Shown: one piece after another, positions 32,001 through 45,511 of the stretch
How positions within the stretch are numbered: the first letter of the stretch is position 1
Layout of the letters: every line of letters begins with the position of its first letter
Assembly (NCBI GenBank): GCA_963662175.1
Contig: OY759218.1
Span: 806,001-870,000, forward strand
Reading direction: 5' to 3'
Length of the DNA: 64,000 nucleotides
DNA from: Aradus depressus
Taxonomy: Eukaryota > Arthropoda > Insecta > Hemiptera > Aradidae
The notes under the pieces: generated by a model
Database searches by the model: none
Told to the model about the DNA's origin: nothing
Seen by the model: the letters and a program-made list of their open reading frames with translations, nothing else
Made by a program: the position numbers and the translations under genes

Positions 32001-34355
32001 TATCTGATTCTGTCGTATCAGTTTTAACAATTATTAAGCCTATAAACCGTTAAATAGCTCAAATTTTTTGAAAAACATTTTTATTTTGATTTTTGTGTAG
32101 GATTCACATAATCCGGTCGTTCTCTATCAGTTTTAACAAATATTAAATCTATAAACCGTTAAAAAGCGAGAAATTTCAAGAATGGAGTCTACCGAGCTCA
32201 GGATCGCCACTTAGAAATCTAGTTGAGGCACTTAGGTCAGATGTTTCAATCGGGAAGTTAAAAAACACTTTGAGCACGTCGTCCTTCGGATGGGACTTTA
32301 AGCGATGATTCAGGGCTTTTTCGAATGTGAGGTACTCGATAATGAGACGTATGTTATGTAAATAAACCTGGGTAGGTGAAATATCACTTAGGTTGAAAAT
32401 AGCCTTGAGCACATCGTCCTTCGGATGGGACTTTCCGGATAAATCTGAATCTCTCGTATCAGTTTTAACAATTATTAAGCCTATAAACCGTTAAATAGCT
32501 CAAATTTTTTGAAAAACATTTTTATTTTGATTTTTGTGTGGGGTTCAGATAATCCGGTCGTTCTCTATCAGTTTTAACAAATATTTAATCTATAAACCGT
32601 TAAAAAGCGAGAAATTTGAAGAATGGAGTCTACCGAGCTTAGGATCGCCACTTAGAAATCTAGCTGAGGCACTTAGGTCAGATGTTTTAATCGGGAAGCT
32701 AAAAATAACTTTGAGCACGTCGTCCTTCGGATGGGACATTAAGCAATGATCCAGGGCATTTTCGAATGTGAGGTATACGATAATGAGACGTATGTTATGT
32801 ATATAAACCTGGGTAGGTCAATTTCTACTTAGGTTGAAAGCCTTGAGCACGTCGTCATTCGGATGGGACTTTCCGGATAAATCTGAATCTGTCGTATCAG
32901 TTTTAACAATTATTAAGCCTATAAACCGTTAAATAGCGCAAATTTTTTGAAAAACATTTTTATTTTGATTTTTGTGTAGGATTCAGATAATCCGGTCGTT
33001 CTCTATCAGTTTTAACAAATATTTAATCTATAAACCGTTAAAAAGCGAGACATTTGAAGAATGGAGTCTACCGAGCTCAGGATCGCCACTTAGAAATCTA
33101 GCTGAGGCACTTAGGGCAGATGTTTTAATCGGGAAGTGAAAAATAACTATGAGCACGTCGTCCTTCGGATGGGACTTTAAGCGATGTTCCAGGACTTTTT
33201 CGAATGTGAGGTACTCGATAATGAGACGTATGTTATGTAAATAAACCTGGGTAGGTGAAATTTCAATTAGGTTGAAAATAGCAGTGAGCACGTCGTCCTT
33301 CGGATGGGACTTTCCGGATAAATCTGAATCTGTCGTATCAGTTTTAACAATTATTAAGCCTATAAACCGTTAAATAGCGCAAATTTTTTGAAAAACATTT
33401 TTATTTTGATTTTTGTGTAGGATTCAGATAATCCGGTCGTTCTCTATCAGTTTTAACAAATATTAAATCTATAAACCGTTAAAAAGCGAGAAATTTCAAG
33501 AATGGAGTCTACCGAGCTCAGGATCGCCACTTAGAAATCTAGTTGAGGCACTTAGGTCAGATGTTTCAATCGGGAAGTTAAAAAACACTTTGAGCACGTC
33601 GTCCTTCGGATAGGACTTTAAGCGATGATTCAGGGCTTTTTCGAATGTGAGGTACTCGATAATGAGACGTATGTTATGTAAATAAACCTGGGTAGGTGAA
33701 ATATCACTTAGGTTGAAAATAGCCTTGAGCACATCGTCCTTCGGATGGGACTTTCCGGATAAATCTGAATCTCTCGTATCAGTTTTAACAATTATTAAGC
33801 CTATAAACCGTTAAATAGCTCAAATTTTTTGAAAAACATTTTTATTTTGATTTTTGTGTAGGATTCAGATAATCCGGTCGTTCTCTATCAGTTTTAACAA
33901 ATATTAAATCTATAAACCGTTAAAAAGCGAGAAATTTCAAGAATGGAGTCTACCGAGCTCAGGATCGAAACTTAGAAATCTAGCTGAGGCACTTAGGTCA
34001 GATGTTTCAATCGGGAAGTTAAAAATAACTTTGAGCACTTCGTCCTTCGGATGGGACCTTAAGCGATGATCCAGGGCTTTTTCGGATGTGAGGTACTCGA
34101 TAATGAGACGTATGGTATGTAAATAAAACTGGGTAGGTGAAATATCACTTAGGTTGAAAATAGCCTTGAGCACGTCGTCCGTCGAATGGGACTTTTCGGA
34201 TATATCTGATTCTGTCGTATCAGTTTTAACAATTATTAAGCCTATAAACCGTTAAATAGCTCAAATTTTTTGAAAAACATTTTTATTTTGATTTTTGTGT
34301 AGGATTCAGATAATCCGGTCGTTCTCTATCAGTTTTAACAAATATTAAATCTATA
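29040..34355 (-). repeat. S441 satellite array, about 12 units, with higher-order structure
   Basis: The longest array in the window. A block starting with the variants tgtgtggggttcag, gagcttaggatc and gggcattttcgaatg near 30770-31000 recurs at 32534-32765, an offset of 1764 bp (4 x 441). Right of that, variants such as agcagtgagcacg (31080 and 33281) and aaaactgggtagg recur with an offset of ~2202 bp (5 units), so one unit was gained or lost inside the second copy. Two adjacent unit pairs at 29062/29503 and 29944/30385 are nearly identical to each other. Confidence 0.95.
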
Positions 34356-35502
34356 GCAGTTATACCCGGCGTTGCCCGGGGAACTTTGATTTTTCTCCCA
34401 ATATCTTCTATAACGCTATTCAGTTCCTCGACAGTACATTCATGATGTTATAATTTTCAATTATTCATACGGAATAAGGCTTATAGTCCTTCAGCTGTTG
34501 TAACGCTAGTAAGTTTTTAGGACCCCTGGGCACCACAGCTAGTATGCGCCTTTCAACGGCGGAAGCCACACCTAGTGAATTCTTAGCATCGCTGGACGTC
34601 CTAGTCAGTGCGTACTTAAGAACGTTTGTGACCACAGCTAGTATGTGGCTTGCAACGCTGAGCACCACAGCTAGTACGTAGTAGGGAATGCTGGGCATCA
34701 TAGCTAGTATGTGCCTTGCGACGGCGGACCCAACAGCTAGTACGTAGTTAGGAACGCTGGTCACCACAGCTAGTATGTGCCTCGCAACAGCGGACCCCAC
34801 AGCTAGTACGAAGTTAGGAACGCTGGGCATCACAGCTATTAAGTGCCTTGCAACAGCGGACCCCACAGCTAGTATGTAGTTACATACGCTGGGCATTACA
34901 GTTAGTAAGTGCTTTGCAACAGCGAACTTCACAGCTAGTACATAGTTAGGAACGCTGGGCACTACAGCTAGTAAATGCCTCGCAACAACGGACCCCACAG
35001 CTAGTACGAAGTTAGGAACGCTGGGCACTACAGCTAGTAAATGCCTTGCAACAACGGACCCCACAGCTAGTACGATATTAGGAACCATGGGCATCACAGC
35101 TAGTATGCTTTTGCAACGACGGACCCCACAGCTAGTACGTAATTAGGAACGCTGGGCCCTACAGGTAGTAGGTGCCTTGCAACTGCGAACCCCACAGATA
35201 GTATGTAGTTAGAACCACAGGGCATCACAGCTAGTATGAGTTTTGCAACAGCAGACCCCACAGCTAGTACGTAATTAGAAACGCTGGGCATTACAGCTAG
35301 TAAATGTCTTATAGGTGCCTTGCAACAGCGAACCCCACAGCCAGTACATAGTTAGGAACGCTGGGGCTGAGCACTACAGCTAGTAAGTACCTTGCAACAG
35401 CGGACCCCACAGCTAGTACGATATTAGGAACGCTGGACATCACAGCTAGTAAATGTCTTGCAACAGTGAACCCCACAGCGAATACATAGTTACTACAACT
35501 TC
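34356..35502 (-). repeat. HEND hairpin segment plus MIN33 array
   Basis: The hairpin is near 34365-34380. The array follows the monomer order of 4527-5512 in its second half (cagatagta, then cagccagta) but lacks the gctagcgcc monomer next to tacctacgagtg, which is replaced by a direct tttgcaacagcagacc join near 35247. Confidence 0.82.
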
Positions 35503-36113
35503 ATGTGAAATTCATGACAATCCGATTCATGACAATACGACCAACCGTTAATGAGCTAACTCTATATGTATATTTAGCCCCCCCCCCACAACCCTCCTTC
35601 CTGTTCAAAATTTTGGGCCGTCACACACCTAATATTTCTATTTGACCTTTAGGAATACTACATGTGAAATTTCATGACAATTCGACCATTAGTTAATGAG
35701 TTAGCTCTATATTTATACTTAGGCCCCCCTACAACCCTCCCTCCCGTTCAAAACTTCGGGACGCCACACACCTTTTTTTCCTATTTGGCTTTTAAAAAAA
35801 CTACATGTGAAATTTCATGACGATTCGCCCATTAGTTAATGAGTTAGCTCTATATTTATACTTAGGCCCCCCCACTACCCCCCTCCCGTAAAAAATTTTG
35901 AGCCGTAAACCGCCTATTTTTTTTATTTGGTCTTCAGGAATACTACATGTGAAACTTCGTGACAATCCGACCAACTGTTAAAGAGTTAGCTCTATATTTA
36001 TACTTAGGCCCTCCTCAACCCCCCCTCCCGTTCAAAACTTTAGAACGCCACATACCTTACTTTTCTATTTGGCCTTCAGGAATACTCCATGTGAAATTTC
36101 GTGACAATCCGAC
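35503..36113 (-). repeat. GR145 array
   Basis: Four units, ending at ccgaccaacg, where the next MIN33 array starts. One unit has lost part of its block (gccgtaaaccgcc near 35905). Confidence 0.86.
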
Positions 36114-36738
36114 CAACGTTAGGAACGCTGGTCACCACAGCTAGTATGTGCCTCGCAACAGCGGACCCCACAGCTAGTACGAAGTTAGGAACGCTGGGCA
36201 CTACAGCTAGTAAATGCCTTGCAACAACGGACCCCACAGCTAGTACGATATTAGGAACCCTGGGCATCACAGCTAGTATGCTTTTGCAACGACGGACCCC
36301 ACAGCTAGTACGTTTTTAGGAACGCTGGGCCCTACAGGTAGTAGGTGCCTTGCAACTGCGAACCCCACAGATAGTATGTAGTTAGAACCACAGGGCATCA
36401 CAGCTAGTATGAGTTTTGCAACGGCGGACCCCACGGCTAGTACCTACGTAGTGAAATACGCTGGGCCACACTGCTAGCGCCTTGCAGCAGCAGACCCCAC
36501 AGCTAGTACGTAATTATAAACGCTGGGCATCACAGCTAGTAAATGTCTTGTAGGTGCCTTGCAACAGCGAACCCCACAGCCAGTACATAGTTAGGAACGC
36601 TGGGGCTGAGCACTACAGCTAGTAAGTGCCTTGCAACAGCGGACCCCACAGCTAGTACGATATTAGGAACGCTGGACATCACAGCTAGTAAATGTCTTGC
36701 AACAGTGAACCCCACAGCGAATACATAGTTACTACTAC
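36114..36738 (+). repeat. MIN33 minisatellite array, second array of this macro-copy
   Basis: Same monomer series and same left junction as 6421-7045 and 51714-52338. The right end is shorter by one gattcatgacaat block next to GR145. Confidence 0.86.
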
Positions 36739-38000
36739 TACATGTGAAATTCATGACAATACGATCAACCGTTAAAGAGTTAGCTCTATATTTATACTTA
36801 GGCCCCCCCACTACCCTCCCCCCTCCCGTAAAAAATTTTGAGCCGTCACACCGCCTATTTTTCTATTTCGTCTTCAGGAATACTCCATGTGAAATTTCGT
36901 GACAATCCGACCAACCGTTAAAGAGTTAGCTCTATATTTATACTTAGGCCCCCCCACAACCCCCCCTCACGTTCAAAACTTTGGGACGCCACACACCTTT
37001 TTTTCTTATTTGGCTTTTAAAAATACTACATGTGAAATTTCATGACGATTCGCCCATTAGTTAATGAGTTAGCTCTATATTTATACTTAGGCCCCCCCAC
37101 TACCCCCCCCCCTCCCGTAAAAGATTTTGAGCCGTCACACCGCCTATTTTTCTATTTGGTCTTCAAGAATACTCCATGTGAAATTTCGTGACAATCCGAC
37201 CAACCGTTAAAGAGTTAGCTCTATATTTATACTTAGGCCCCCCCACAACCCTCCCTCCCGTTCAAAACTTTGGGACGCCACACACCTTTTTTTCCTATTT
37301 GGCTTTTCATGACGATTCGCCCATTAGTTAATGAGTTAGCTCTATATTTATACTTAGGCCCCCCCACTACCCCCCTCCCGTAAAAAATTATGAGCCGTCA
37401 CACCGCCTATTTTTTTTATTTGGTCTTCAGGAATACTACATGTGAAACTTCGTGACAATCCGACCAACTGTTAAAGAGTTAGCTCTATATTTATACTTAG
37501 GCCCCCCCACAACCCCCCCTTCCGTTCAAAACTTTGGGACGCCACACACCTTTTTTTCCTGTTTGGCTTTTAAAAATACTACATGTGAAATTTCATGACG
37601 ATTCGCCCATTAGTTCATGAGTTCGCTCTATATTTATACTTAGGCCCCCCCACAACCCCCCCTCCCGTTCAAAACTTTGGGACGCCACACACCTTTTTTT
37701 CCTGTTTGGCTTTTAAAAAGACTACGTGTGAAATTTCATGACAATTTGACCATTAGTTAATGAGTTAGCACTATTTATATACTTAGGCCCCCCTTACAAC
37801 CCCCCCTCCCGATCAAAATTTTGGGACGCCACATAGCCTATTATTCAATCGGGCTCAAAAGCCACATGGGAAGTTTCATAAAAATCCGTCCAGCGGTATG
37901 GGCATACATACATACATATATACATACATACATACATACATACATACAAACAAACATACAAACAAACAAACAAACCCCGTTTCAGCTTTATTAATATAGA
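36739..38000 (-). repeat. GR145 array, microsatellite and Helitron-like 5' terminus
   Basis: About eight units. Its right part (37000-38000) closely follows 27840-28874, including the gcggtatgggcatac border and tcacgttcaaaac. Here gggctcaaaagccacatggg lacks the aat of the 28730 copy. Confidence 0.85.
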
Positions 38001-38166
38001 TTATATCACAATGTACACAAGTTTTAATTTGTGTTCATATCTATACATACATCTTTTTTTTTTTGGCATTTTTCTTCCATAGTGGATCGGTGTCACCATA
38101 TTTAAAGTCAGTCTGAACGTTGTGCTGACGTTGGCATAATCCGAAACCAGCACACTCTATGGCTCT
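38001..38166 (+). repeat. LINK segment
   Basis: Full-length copy; the first S441 unit begins at gtcagttaac. Confidence 0.85.
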
Positions 38167-39954
38167 GTCAGTTAACAAATATTATATCTATAAACCGTTG
38201 AAAAGCAAGAAATTTGAAGAATGGAGTCTACCGAGCTCAGGATCGCCACTTAGAAATCTAGCTGAGGCACTTAGGTCAGATGTTTCAATCGGGAAGTTAA
38301 AAAACACTTTGAGCACGTCGTCCTTCGGATGGGACTTTAAGCGATGATCCAGGGCTTTTTCGAATGTGAGATACTCGATAATGAGACGTATGTTATGTAA
38401 ATAAACCTGGTTAGGTGAAATTTCACTTAGGTTGAAAATAGCCTTGAGCACGTCGTCCGTCGGATGGGACTTTTCGGATATATCTGATTCTGTCGTATCA
38501 GTTTTAACAGTTATTAAGCCTATAAACCGTTAAATAGCGCGAATTTTTTGAAAAACGTTTTCATTTTGATTTTTGTGTGGGGTTCAGATAATCCGGTCGT
38601 TCTCTATCAGTTTTAACAAATATTTAATCTATAAACCGTTAAAAACCGAGAAATTTGAAGAATGGAGTCTACCGAGCTCAGGATCGCCACTTACAAATCT
38701 AGCTGAGGCACTTAGGTCAGATGTTTTAATCGGGAAGTGAAAAATAACTATGAGCACGTCGTCCTTCGGATGGGACTTTAAGCGATGTTCCAGGACTTTT
38801 TCGAATGTGAGGTACTCGATAATGAGACGTATGTTATGTAAATAAACCTGGGTAGGTGAAATTTCACTTAGGTTGAAAATAGCCTTGAGCACGTCGTCCT
38901 TCGGATGGGACTTTCCGGATAAATCTGAATCTGTCGTATCAGTTTTAACAATTATTAAGCCTATAAACCGTTAAATAGCCCAAATTTTTTGAAAAACATT
39001 TTTATTTTGATTTTTGTGTAGGATTCAGATAATCCGGTCGTTCTCTATCAGTTTTAACAAATATTAAATCTATAAACCGTTAAAAAGCGAGAAATTTCAA
39101 GAATGGAGTCTACCGAGCTCAGGATCGCCACTTAGAAATCTAGTTGAGGCACTTAGGTCAGATGTTTCAATCGGGAAGTTAAAAAACACTTTGAGCACGT
39201 CGTCCTTCTGATGGGACTTTAAGCGATGATCCAGGGCTTTTTCGAATGTGAGGTACTCGATAATGAGACGTATGTTATGTAAATAAACCTGGTTAGGTGA
39301 AATTTCACTTAGGTTGAAAATAGCCTTGAGCACGTCGTCCGTCGGATGGGACTTTTCGGATATATCTGATTCTATCGTATCAGTTTTAACAGTTATTAAG
39401 CCTATAAACCGTTAAATAGCGCAAATTTTTTGAAAAACATTTTTATTTTGATTTTTGTGTAGGATTCAGATAATCCGGTCGTTCTCTATCAGTTTTAACA
39501 AATATTAAATCTATTAACCGTTAAAAAGCGAGAAATTTGAAGAATGGAGTCTACCGAGCTCAGGATCGCCACTTAGAAATCTAGTTGAGGCACTTAGGTC
39601 AGATGTTTTAATCGGGAAGCTAAAAATAACTTTGAGCACGTCGTCCTTCGGATGGGACATTAAGCAATGATCCAGGGCTTTTTCGAATGTGAGGTACACG
39701 ATAATGAGACGTATGTTATGTAAATAAACCTGGGTAGGTCAATTTCTACTTAGGTTGAAAGCCTTGAGCACGTCGTCCTTCGGATGGGACTTTCCGGATA
39801 AATCTGAATCTGTCGTATCATTATTAACAATTAATAAGCCTATAAACCGTTATATAGCGTGAATTTTTTGAAAAACATTTTTATTTTGATTTTTGTGTAG
39901 GATTCAGATAATCCGGTCGTTCTCTATCAGTTTTAACAAATATTAAATCTATAG
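38167..39954 (-). repeat. S441 satellite array, about 4 units
   Basis: The first unit carries gagatactcg, a variant shared with units at 30127 and 30565, linking this array to the one at 29040. One unit has ttctgatggg in place of ttcggatggg (39210). It ends at aaatctata. Confidence 0.95.
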
Positions 39955-40830
39955 CCATTATACCCGGCGTTGCCCGGTGAACTTTGATTTTTCTCCCAAT
40001 ATCTTCTATAACGCTATTCAGTTCCTCGACAGTACATTCATGATGTTATAATTTTCAATTATTCATACGGAATAAGGCTTATAGTCCTTCAGCTGTTGTA
40101 ACGCTAGTAAGTTTTTAGGACCCCTGGGCACCACAGCTAGTATGCGCCTTTCAACGGCGGAAGCCACACCTAGTGAATACTTAGCATCGCTGGACGTCCT
40201 AGTCAGTGCGTACTTAAGAACGTTTGTGACCACAGCTAGTATGTGGCTTGCAACGCTGAGCACCATACGTAGGGGGGAATGCTGGGCATCATAGCTAGTA
40301 TGTGCCTTGCGACGGCGGACCCAACAGCTAGTACGTAGTTAGGAACGCTGGTCACCACAGCTAGTATGTGCCTCGCAACAGCGGACCCCACAGCTAGTAC
40401 GAAGTTAGGAACGCTGGGCATCACAGCTATTAAGTGCCTTGCAACAGCGGACCCCACAGCTAGTATGTAGTTAAATACGCTGGGCATTACAGTTAGTAAG
40501 TGCTTTGCAACAGCGAACTTCACAGCTAGTACATCGTTAGGAACGCTGGGCACTACAGCTAGTAAATGCCTTGCAACAACGGACCCCACAGCTAGTACGA
40601 AGTTAGGAACGCTGGGCACTACAGCTAGTAAATGCCTTGCAACAACGGACCCCACAGCTAGTACGATATTAGGAACCCTGGGCATCACAGCTAGTATGCT
40701 TTTGCAACGACGGACCTCACAGCTAGTACCTACATAGTTCAATACGCTGGGCCACACTGCTAGCGCCTTGCAACAGCAGACCCCACAGCTAGTACGTAAT
40801 TAGGTACGCTGGGCCCTACAGGTAGTAGGT
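39955..40830 (-). repeat. HEND (mutated hairpin) plus MIN33 array
   Basis: Begins agccattatacccgg, and the hairpin reads ...gcccggtgaac, which loses one flanking GC pair outside the stem. The MIN33 array has a 6-9 bp loss at accatacgtagggggg near 40263. It ends early at ggtagtaggtgaaagagtt, a direct junction to GR145. Confidence 0.82.
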
Positions 40831-42104
40831 GAAAGAGTTAGCTCTATATTTATACTTAGGCCCCCCACAACCCCCCCTCCCGTTCAAAACTTTGGGACGC
40901 CACACACCTTTTTTTCCTATTTGGCTTTTAAAAATACTACATGTGAAATTTCATGACGATTCGCCCATTAGTTAATGAGTTAGCTCTGTATTTATACTTT
41001 TTTTTTTTTTTTTTATATGTATTTATACTTAGGCCCCCCTTTATTTGTATTTATACTTAGGCCCCCCAACTACCCCCCCCCTCCCGTAAAAAATTTTGAG
41101 CCGTCACACCGCCTATTTTTCTATTTGGTCTTCAGGAATACTCCATGTGAAATTTCGTGACAATCCGACCAACCGTTAAAGAGTTAGCTCTAGATTTATA
41201 CTTAGGCCCCCCCACAACCCCCCCTCCCGTTCAAAACTTTGGGACGCCACACACCTTTTTTATCTATTTGGCTTTTTGAAATACTACATGTGAAATTTCA
41301 TGACGATTCGCTCATTAGTTAATGAGTTCGCTCTATATTTATACTTAGGCCCCCCCACTACCCCCCCTCTCGTAAAAAATTGTGAGCCGTCACACCGCCT
41401 ATTTTTTTATTTGGTCTTCAGGAATACTACATGTGAAACTTCGTGACAACGCGACCAACTGTTAAAGAGTTAGCTCTATATTTATACTTAGGCCCCCCCA
41501 CAACCCCCCCTCCCGTTCAAAACTTTGGGACGCCACACACCTTATTTTTCTATTTGACCTTCAGGAATACTCCATGTGAAATTTCGTGACAATCCGACCA
41601 ACCGTTAAAGAATTAGCTCTATATTTATACTTAGGCCCCCCCACAACCCCCCCTCCCGTACAAAACTTTGGGACGCCACACACCTTTTTTTCCTACTTGG
41701 CTTTTAAAAAGACTACGTGTGAAATTTCATGACAATTCGCCCATTAGTTAATGAGTTAGCTCTATATTTATACTTAGGCCCCCCCACAACCCCCCCTCCC
41801 GTTCAAAACTTTGGGACGCCACACACCTTTTTTTCTTGTTTGGCTTTTAAAAAGACTACCTGTAAAATTTCATGACAATTCGCCCATTAGTTAATGAGTT
41901 AGCACTATTTATATACTTAGGCCCCCCTTACAACCCCCCCTCCCGATCAAAATTTTGGGACGCCACATAGCCTATTATTCAATCGGGCTCAAAAGAATGC
42001 TACATGGGCAGTTTCATAAAAATCCGTACAGCGGTTTGGGCGTGATGCTGGAACAAACATACATACAAACAAACAAACAAACCCCGTTTCAGCTTTATTA
42101 ATAT
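40831..42104 (-). repeat. GR145 array with a poly-T rearrangement, then Helitron-like 5' terminus
   Basis: Around 40990-41060 the unit is rearranged: a T18-like run followed by two partial copies of 'tatttatacttaggcccccc'. The array then continues normally to a short microsatellite (about 42056-42082) and tttattaatataaatactta, where it runs into more GR145 instead of LINK. Confidence 0.85.
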
Positions 42105-42959
42105 AAATACTTAGTACACCCCCCCACAACCCCCCCTCCCGTTCAAAACTTTGGGACGCCACACACCTTTTTTTCCTATTTGGCTTTTAAAAATACTACA
42201 TGTGAAATTTCATGACGATTCGCCCATTAGTTAATGAGTTAGCTCTATATTTATACTTAGGCCCCCCCACTACCCTCCCCCCTCCCGTAAAAAATTTTGA
42301 GCCGTCACACCGCCTATTTTTCTATTTGGTCTTCAGGAATACTCCATGTGAAATTTCGTGACAATCCGACCAACCGTTAAAGAGTTAGCTCTATATTTAT
42401 ACTTAGGCCCCCCCACAACCCCCCCTCCCGTTCAAAACTTTGGGACGCCACACACCTTTTTTTCCTATTTGGCTTTTAAAAATACTACATGTGAAATTTC
42501 ATGACGATTTGCCCATTAGTTAATGAGTTAGCTCTATATTCATACTTAAGCCCCCCCACTACCCCCCCCTCCCGTAAAAATTTTGAGCCGTCACACCGCC
42601 TATTTTTCTATTTGGTCTTCAGGAATACTCCATGTGAAATTTCGTGACAATCCGACCAACCGTTAAAGAGTTAGCTCTATATTTATACTTAGGCCCCCTC
42701 ACAACCCTCCCTCCCGTTCAAAACTTTGGGACGCCACACACCTTTTTTTCCTATTTGGCTTTTCATGACGATTCGCCCATTAGTTAATGAGTTAGCTCTA
42801 TATTTATACTTAGGCCCCCCCACTACCCCCCTCCCGTCAAAAATTTTGAGCCGTCACACCGCCTATTTTTTTTATTTGGTCTTCAGGAAGACTACATGTG
42901 AAACTTCGTGACAATCCGACGAACTGTTAAAGAGTTAGCTCTATATTTATACTTAGGCC
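42105..42959 (-). repeat. GR145 array truncated at a LINK junction
   Basis: Six units starting with gtacaccccccc and stopping at tatacttaggccc, where partial LINK starts at once. The microsatellite, the 5' terminus and the first ~85 bp of LINK are all missing, indicating a deletion of at least a few hundred bp. Confidence 0.86.
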
Positions 42960-43037
42960 CATAGTGGATCGGTGTCACCATATTTAAAGTCAGTCTGAAC
43001 GTTGTGCTGACGTTGGCATAATCCGAAACCAGCACAC
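42960..43037 (+). repeat. LINK segment, left-truncated
   Basis: Starts in the middle of LINK at atagtggatcggtg and continues normally into S441. Confidence 0.85.
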
Positions 43038-44680
43038 TCTATGGCTCTATCAGTTAACAAATATTAAATCTATAAACCGTTGAAAAGCAAGAAATTTGAA
43101 GAATGGAGTCTACCGAGCTCAGGATCGCCACTTAGAAATCTAGCTGAGGCACTTAGGTCAGATGTTTTAATCGGGAAGTTAAAAATAACTTTGAGCACTT
43201 CGTCCTTCGGATGGGACATTAAGCGATGATCCAGGGCTTTTCCGAATGTGAGGTACTCGATAATGAGACGTATGTTATGTAAATAAACCTGGGTAGGTCA
43301 ATTTCCACTTAGGTTGAAAGCCTTGAGCACGTCGTCCTTCGGATGGGACTTTCCGGATAAATCTGAATCTGTCGTATCAGTTTTAACAATTATTAAGCCT
43401 ATAAACCGTTAAATAGCGCAAATTTTTTGAAAAACATTTTTATTTTGATTTATGTGTAAGATTCAGATAATCCGGTCGTTCTCTATCAGTTTTAACAAAT
43501 ATTAAATCTATAAACCGTTAAAAAGCGAGAAATTTCAAGAATGGAGTCTACCGAGCTCAGGATCGCCACTTAGAAATCTAGTTGAGGCACTTAGGTCAGA
43601 TGTTTCAATCGGGAAGTTAAAAAACACTTTGAGCACGTCGTCCTTCGGATGGGACTTTAAGCGATGATCCAGGGCTTTTTCGAATGTGAGGTACTCGATA
43701 ATGAGACGTATGTTATGTAAATAAACCTGGGTAGGTCAATTTCTACTTAGGTTGAAAGCCTTGAGCACGTCGTCCTTCGGATGGGACTTTCCGGATAAAT
43801 CTGAATCTGTCGTATCAGTTTTAACAATTATTAAGCCTATAAACCGTTAAATAGCGCAAATTTTTTGAAAAACATTTTTATTTTGATTTTCGTGTAGGAT
43901 TCAGATAATCCGGTCGTTCTCTATCAGTTTTAACAAATATTTAATCTATAAACCGTTAAAAAGCGAGAAATTTGAAGAATGGAGTCTACCGAGCTCAGGA
44001 TCGCCACTTACAAATCTAGCTGAGGCACTTAGGTCAGATGTTTTAATCTGGAAGTGAAAAATAACTATGAGCACGTCGTCCTTCGGATGGGACTTTAAGC
44101 GATGTTCCAGGACTTTTTCGAATGTGAGGTACTCGATAATGAGACGTATGTTATGTAAATAAACCTGGGTAGGTGAAATTTCACTTAGGTTGAAAATAGC
44201 CTTGAGCACGTCGTCCTTCGGATGGGACTTTCCGGATAAATCTGAATCTGTCGTATCAGTTTTAACAATTATTAAACCTATAAACCGTTAAATAGCTCAA
44301 ATTTTTTGAAAAACATTTTTATTTTGATTTTTGTGTAGGCTTCAGAAAATCCGGTCGTTCTCTATGAGTATTAACAAATATTAAATCTATAAACCGTTAA
44401 AAAGCGAGAAATTTCAAGAATGGAGTCTACCGAGCTCAGGATCGCCACTTAGAAATCTAGCTGAGGCACTTAGGTCAGATGTTTCAATCGGGAAGTTAAA
44501 AAACACTTGGAGCACGTCGTCCTTCGGATGGGACTTTAAGCGATGATCCAGGGCTTTTTCGAATGTGAGGTACTCGATAATGAGACGTATGTTTTTGAAA
44601 AACATTTTTATTTTGATTTTTGTGTAGGATTCAGATAATCCGGTCGTTCTGTATCAGTTTTAACAAATATTAAATCTATA
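43038..44680 (-). repeat. S441 satellite array, about 3.7 units
   Basis: Units as elsewhere. The last unit carries a deletion at about 44592, where gagacgtatg runs directly into tttttgaaaaacattt, removing roughly 145 bp of one unit. Ends at aaatctata. Confidence 0.95.
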
Positions 44681-45511
44681 GCAGTTATACCCGGCGTTGC
44701 CCGGGGAACTTTGATTTTTCTCCCAATATCTTCTATAACGCTATTCAGTTCCTCGACAGTACATTCATGATGTTATAATTTTCAATTATTCATACGGAAT
44801 AAGGCTTATAGTCCTTCAGCTGTTGTAACGCTAGTAAGTTTTTAGGACCCCTGGGCACCACAGCTAGTATGCGCCTTTCAACGGCGGAAGCCACACCTAG
44901 TGAATACTTAGCATCGCTGGACGTCCTAGTCAGTGCGTACTTATGAACGTTTGTGACCACAGCTAGTATGTGGCTTGCAACGCTGAGCACCACAGCTAGT
45001 ACGTAGTAGGGAATGCTGGGCATCATAGCTAGTATGTGCCTTGCGACGGCGGACCCAACAGCTAGTACGTAGTTAGGAACGCTGGTCACCACAGCTAGTA
45101 TGTGCCTCGCAACAGCGGACCCCACAGCTAGTAAGAAGTTAGGAACGCTGGGCATCACAGCTATTAAGTGCCTTGCAACAGCGGACCCCACAGCTAGTAT
45201 GTAGTTACATACGCTGGGCATTACAGTTAGTGAGTGCTTTGCAACAGCGAACTTCACAGCTAGTACATAGTTAGGAACGCTGGGCACTACAGCTAGTAAA
45301 TGCCTTGCAACAACGGACCCCACAGCTAGTACGAAGTTAGGAACGCTGGACACTACAGCTAGTAAATGCCTTGCAACAACGGACCCCACAGCTAGTACGA
45401 TATTAGGAACCCTGGGCATCACAGCTAGTATGCTTTTGCAACGACGGACCCCACAGCTAGTACGTAATTAGGAACGCTGGGCCCTACAGGTAGTAGGTGC
45501 CTTGCAACTGC
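44681..45511 (-). repeat. HEND hairpin segment plus MIN33 array
   Basis: The hairpin is near 44690-44705. The array keeps dimer register for over 600 bp and is cut at tgcaactgc, where a GR145 unit (aaattcgcccattag) follows directly. Confidence 0.85.
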
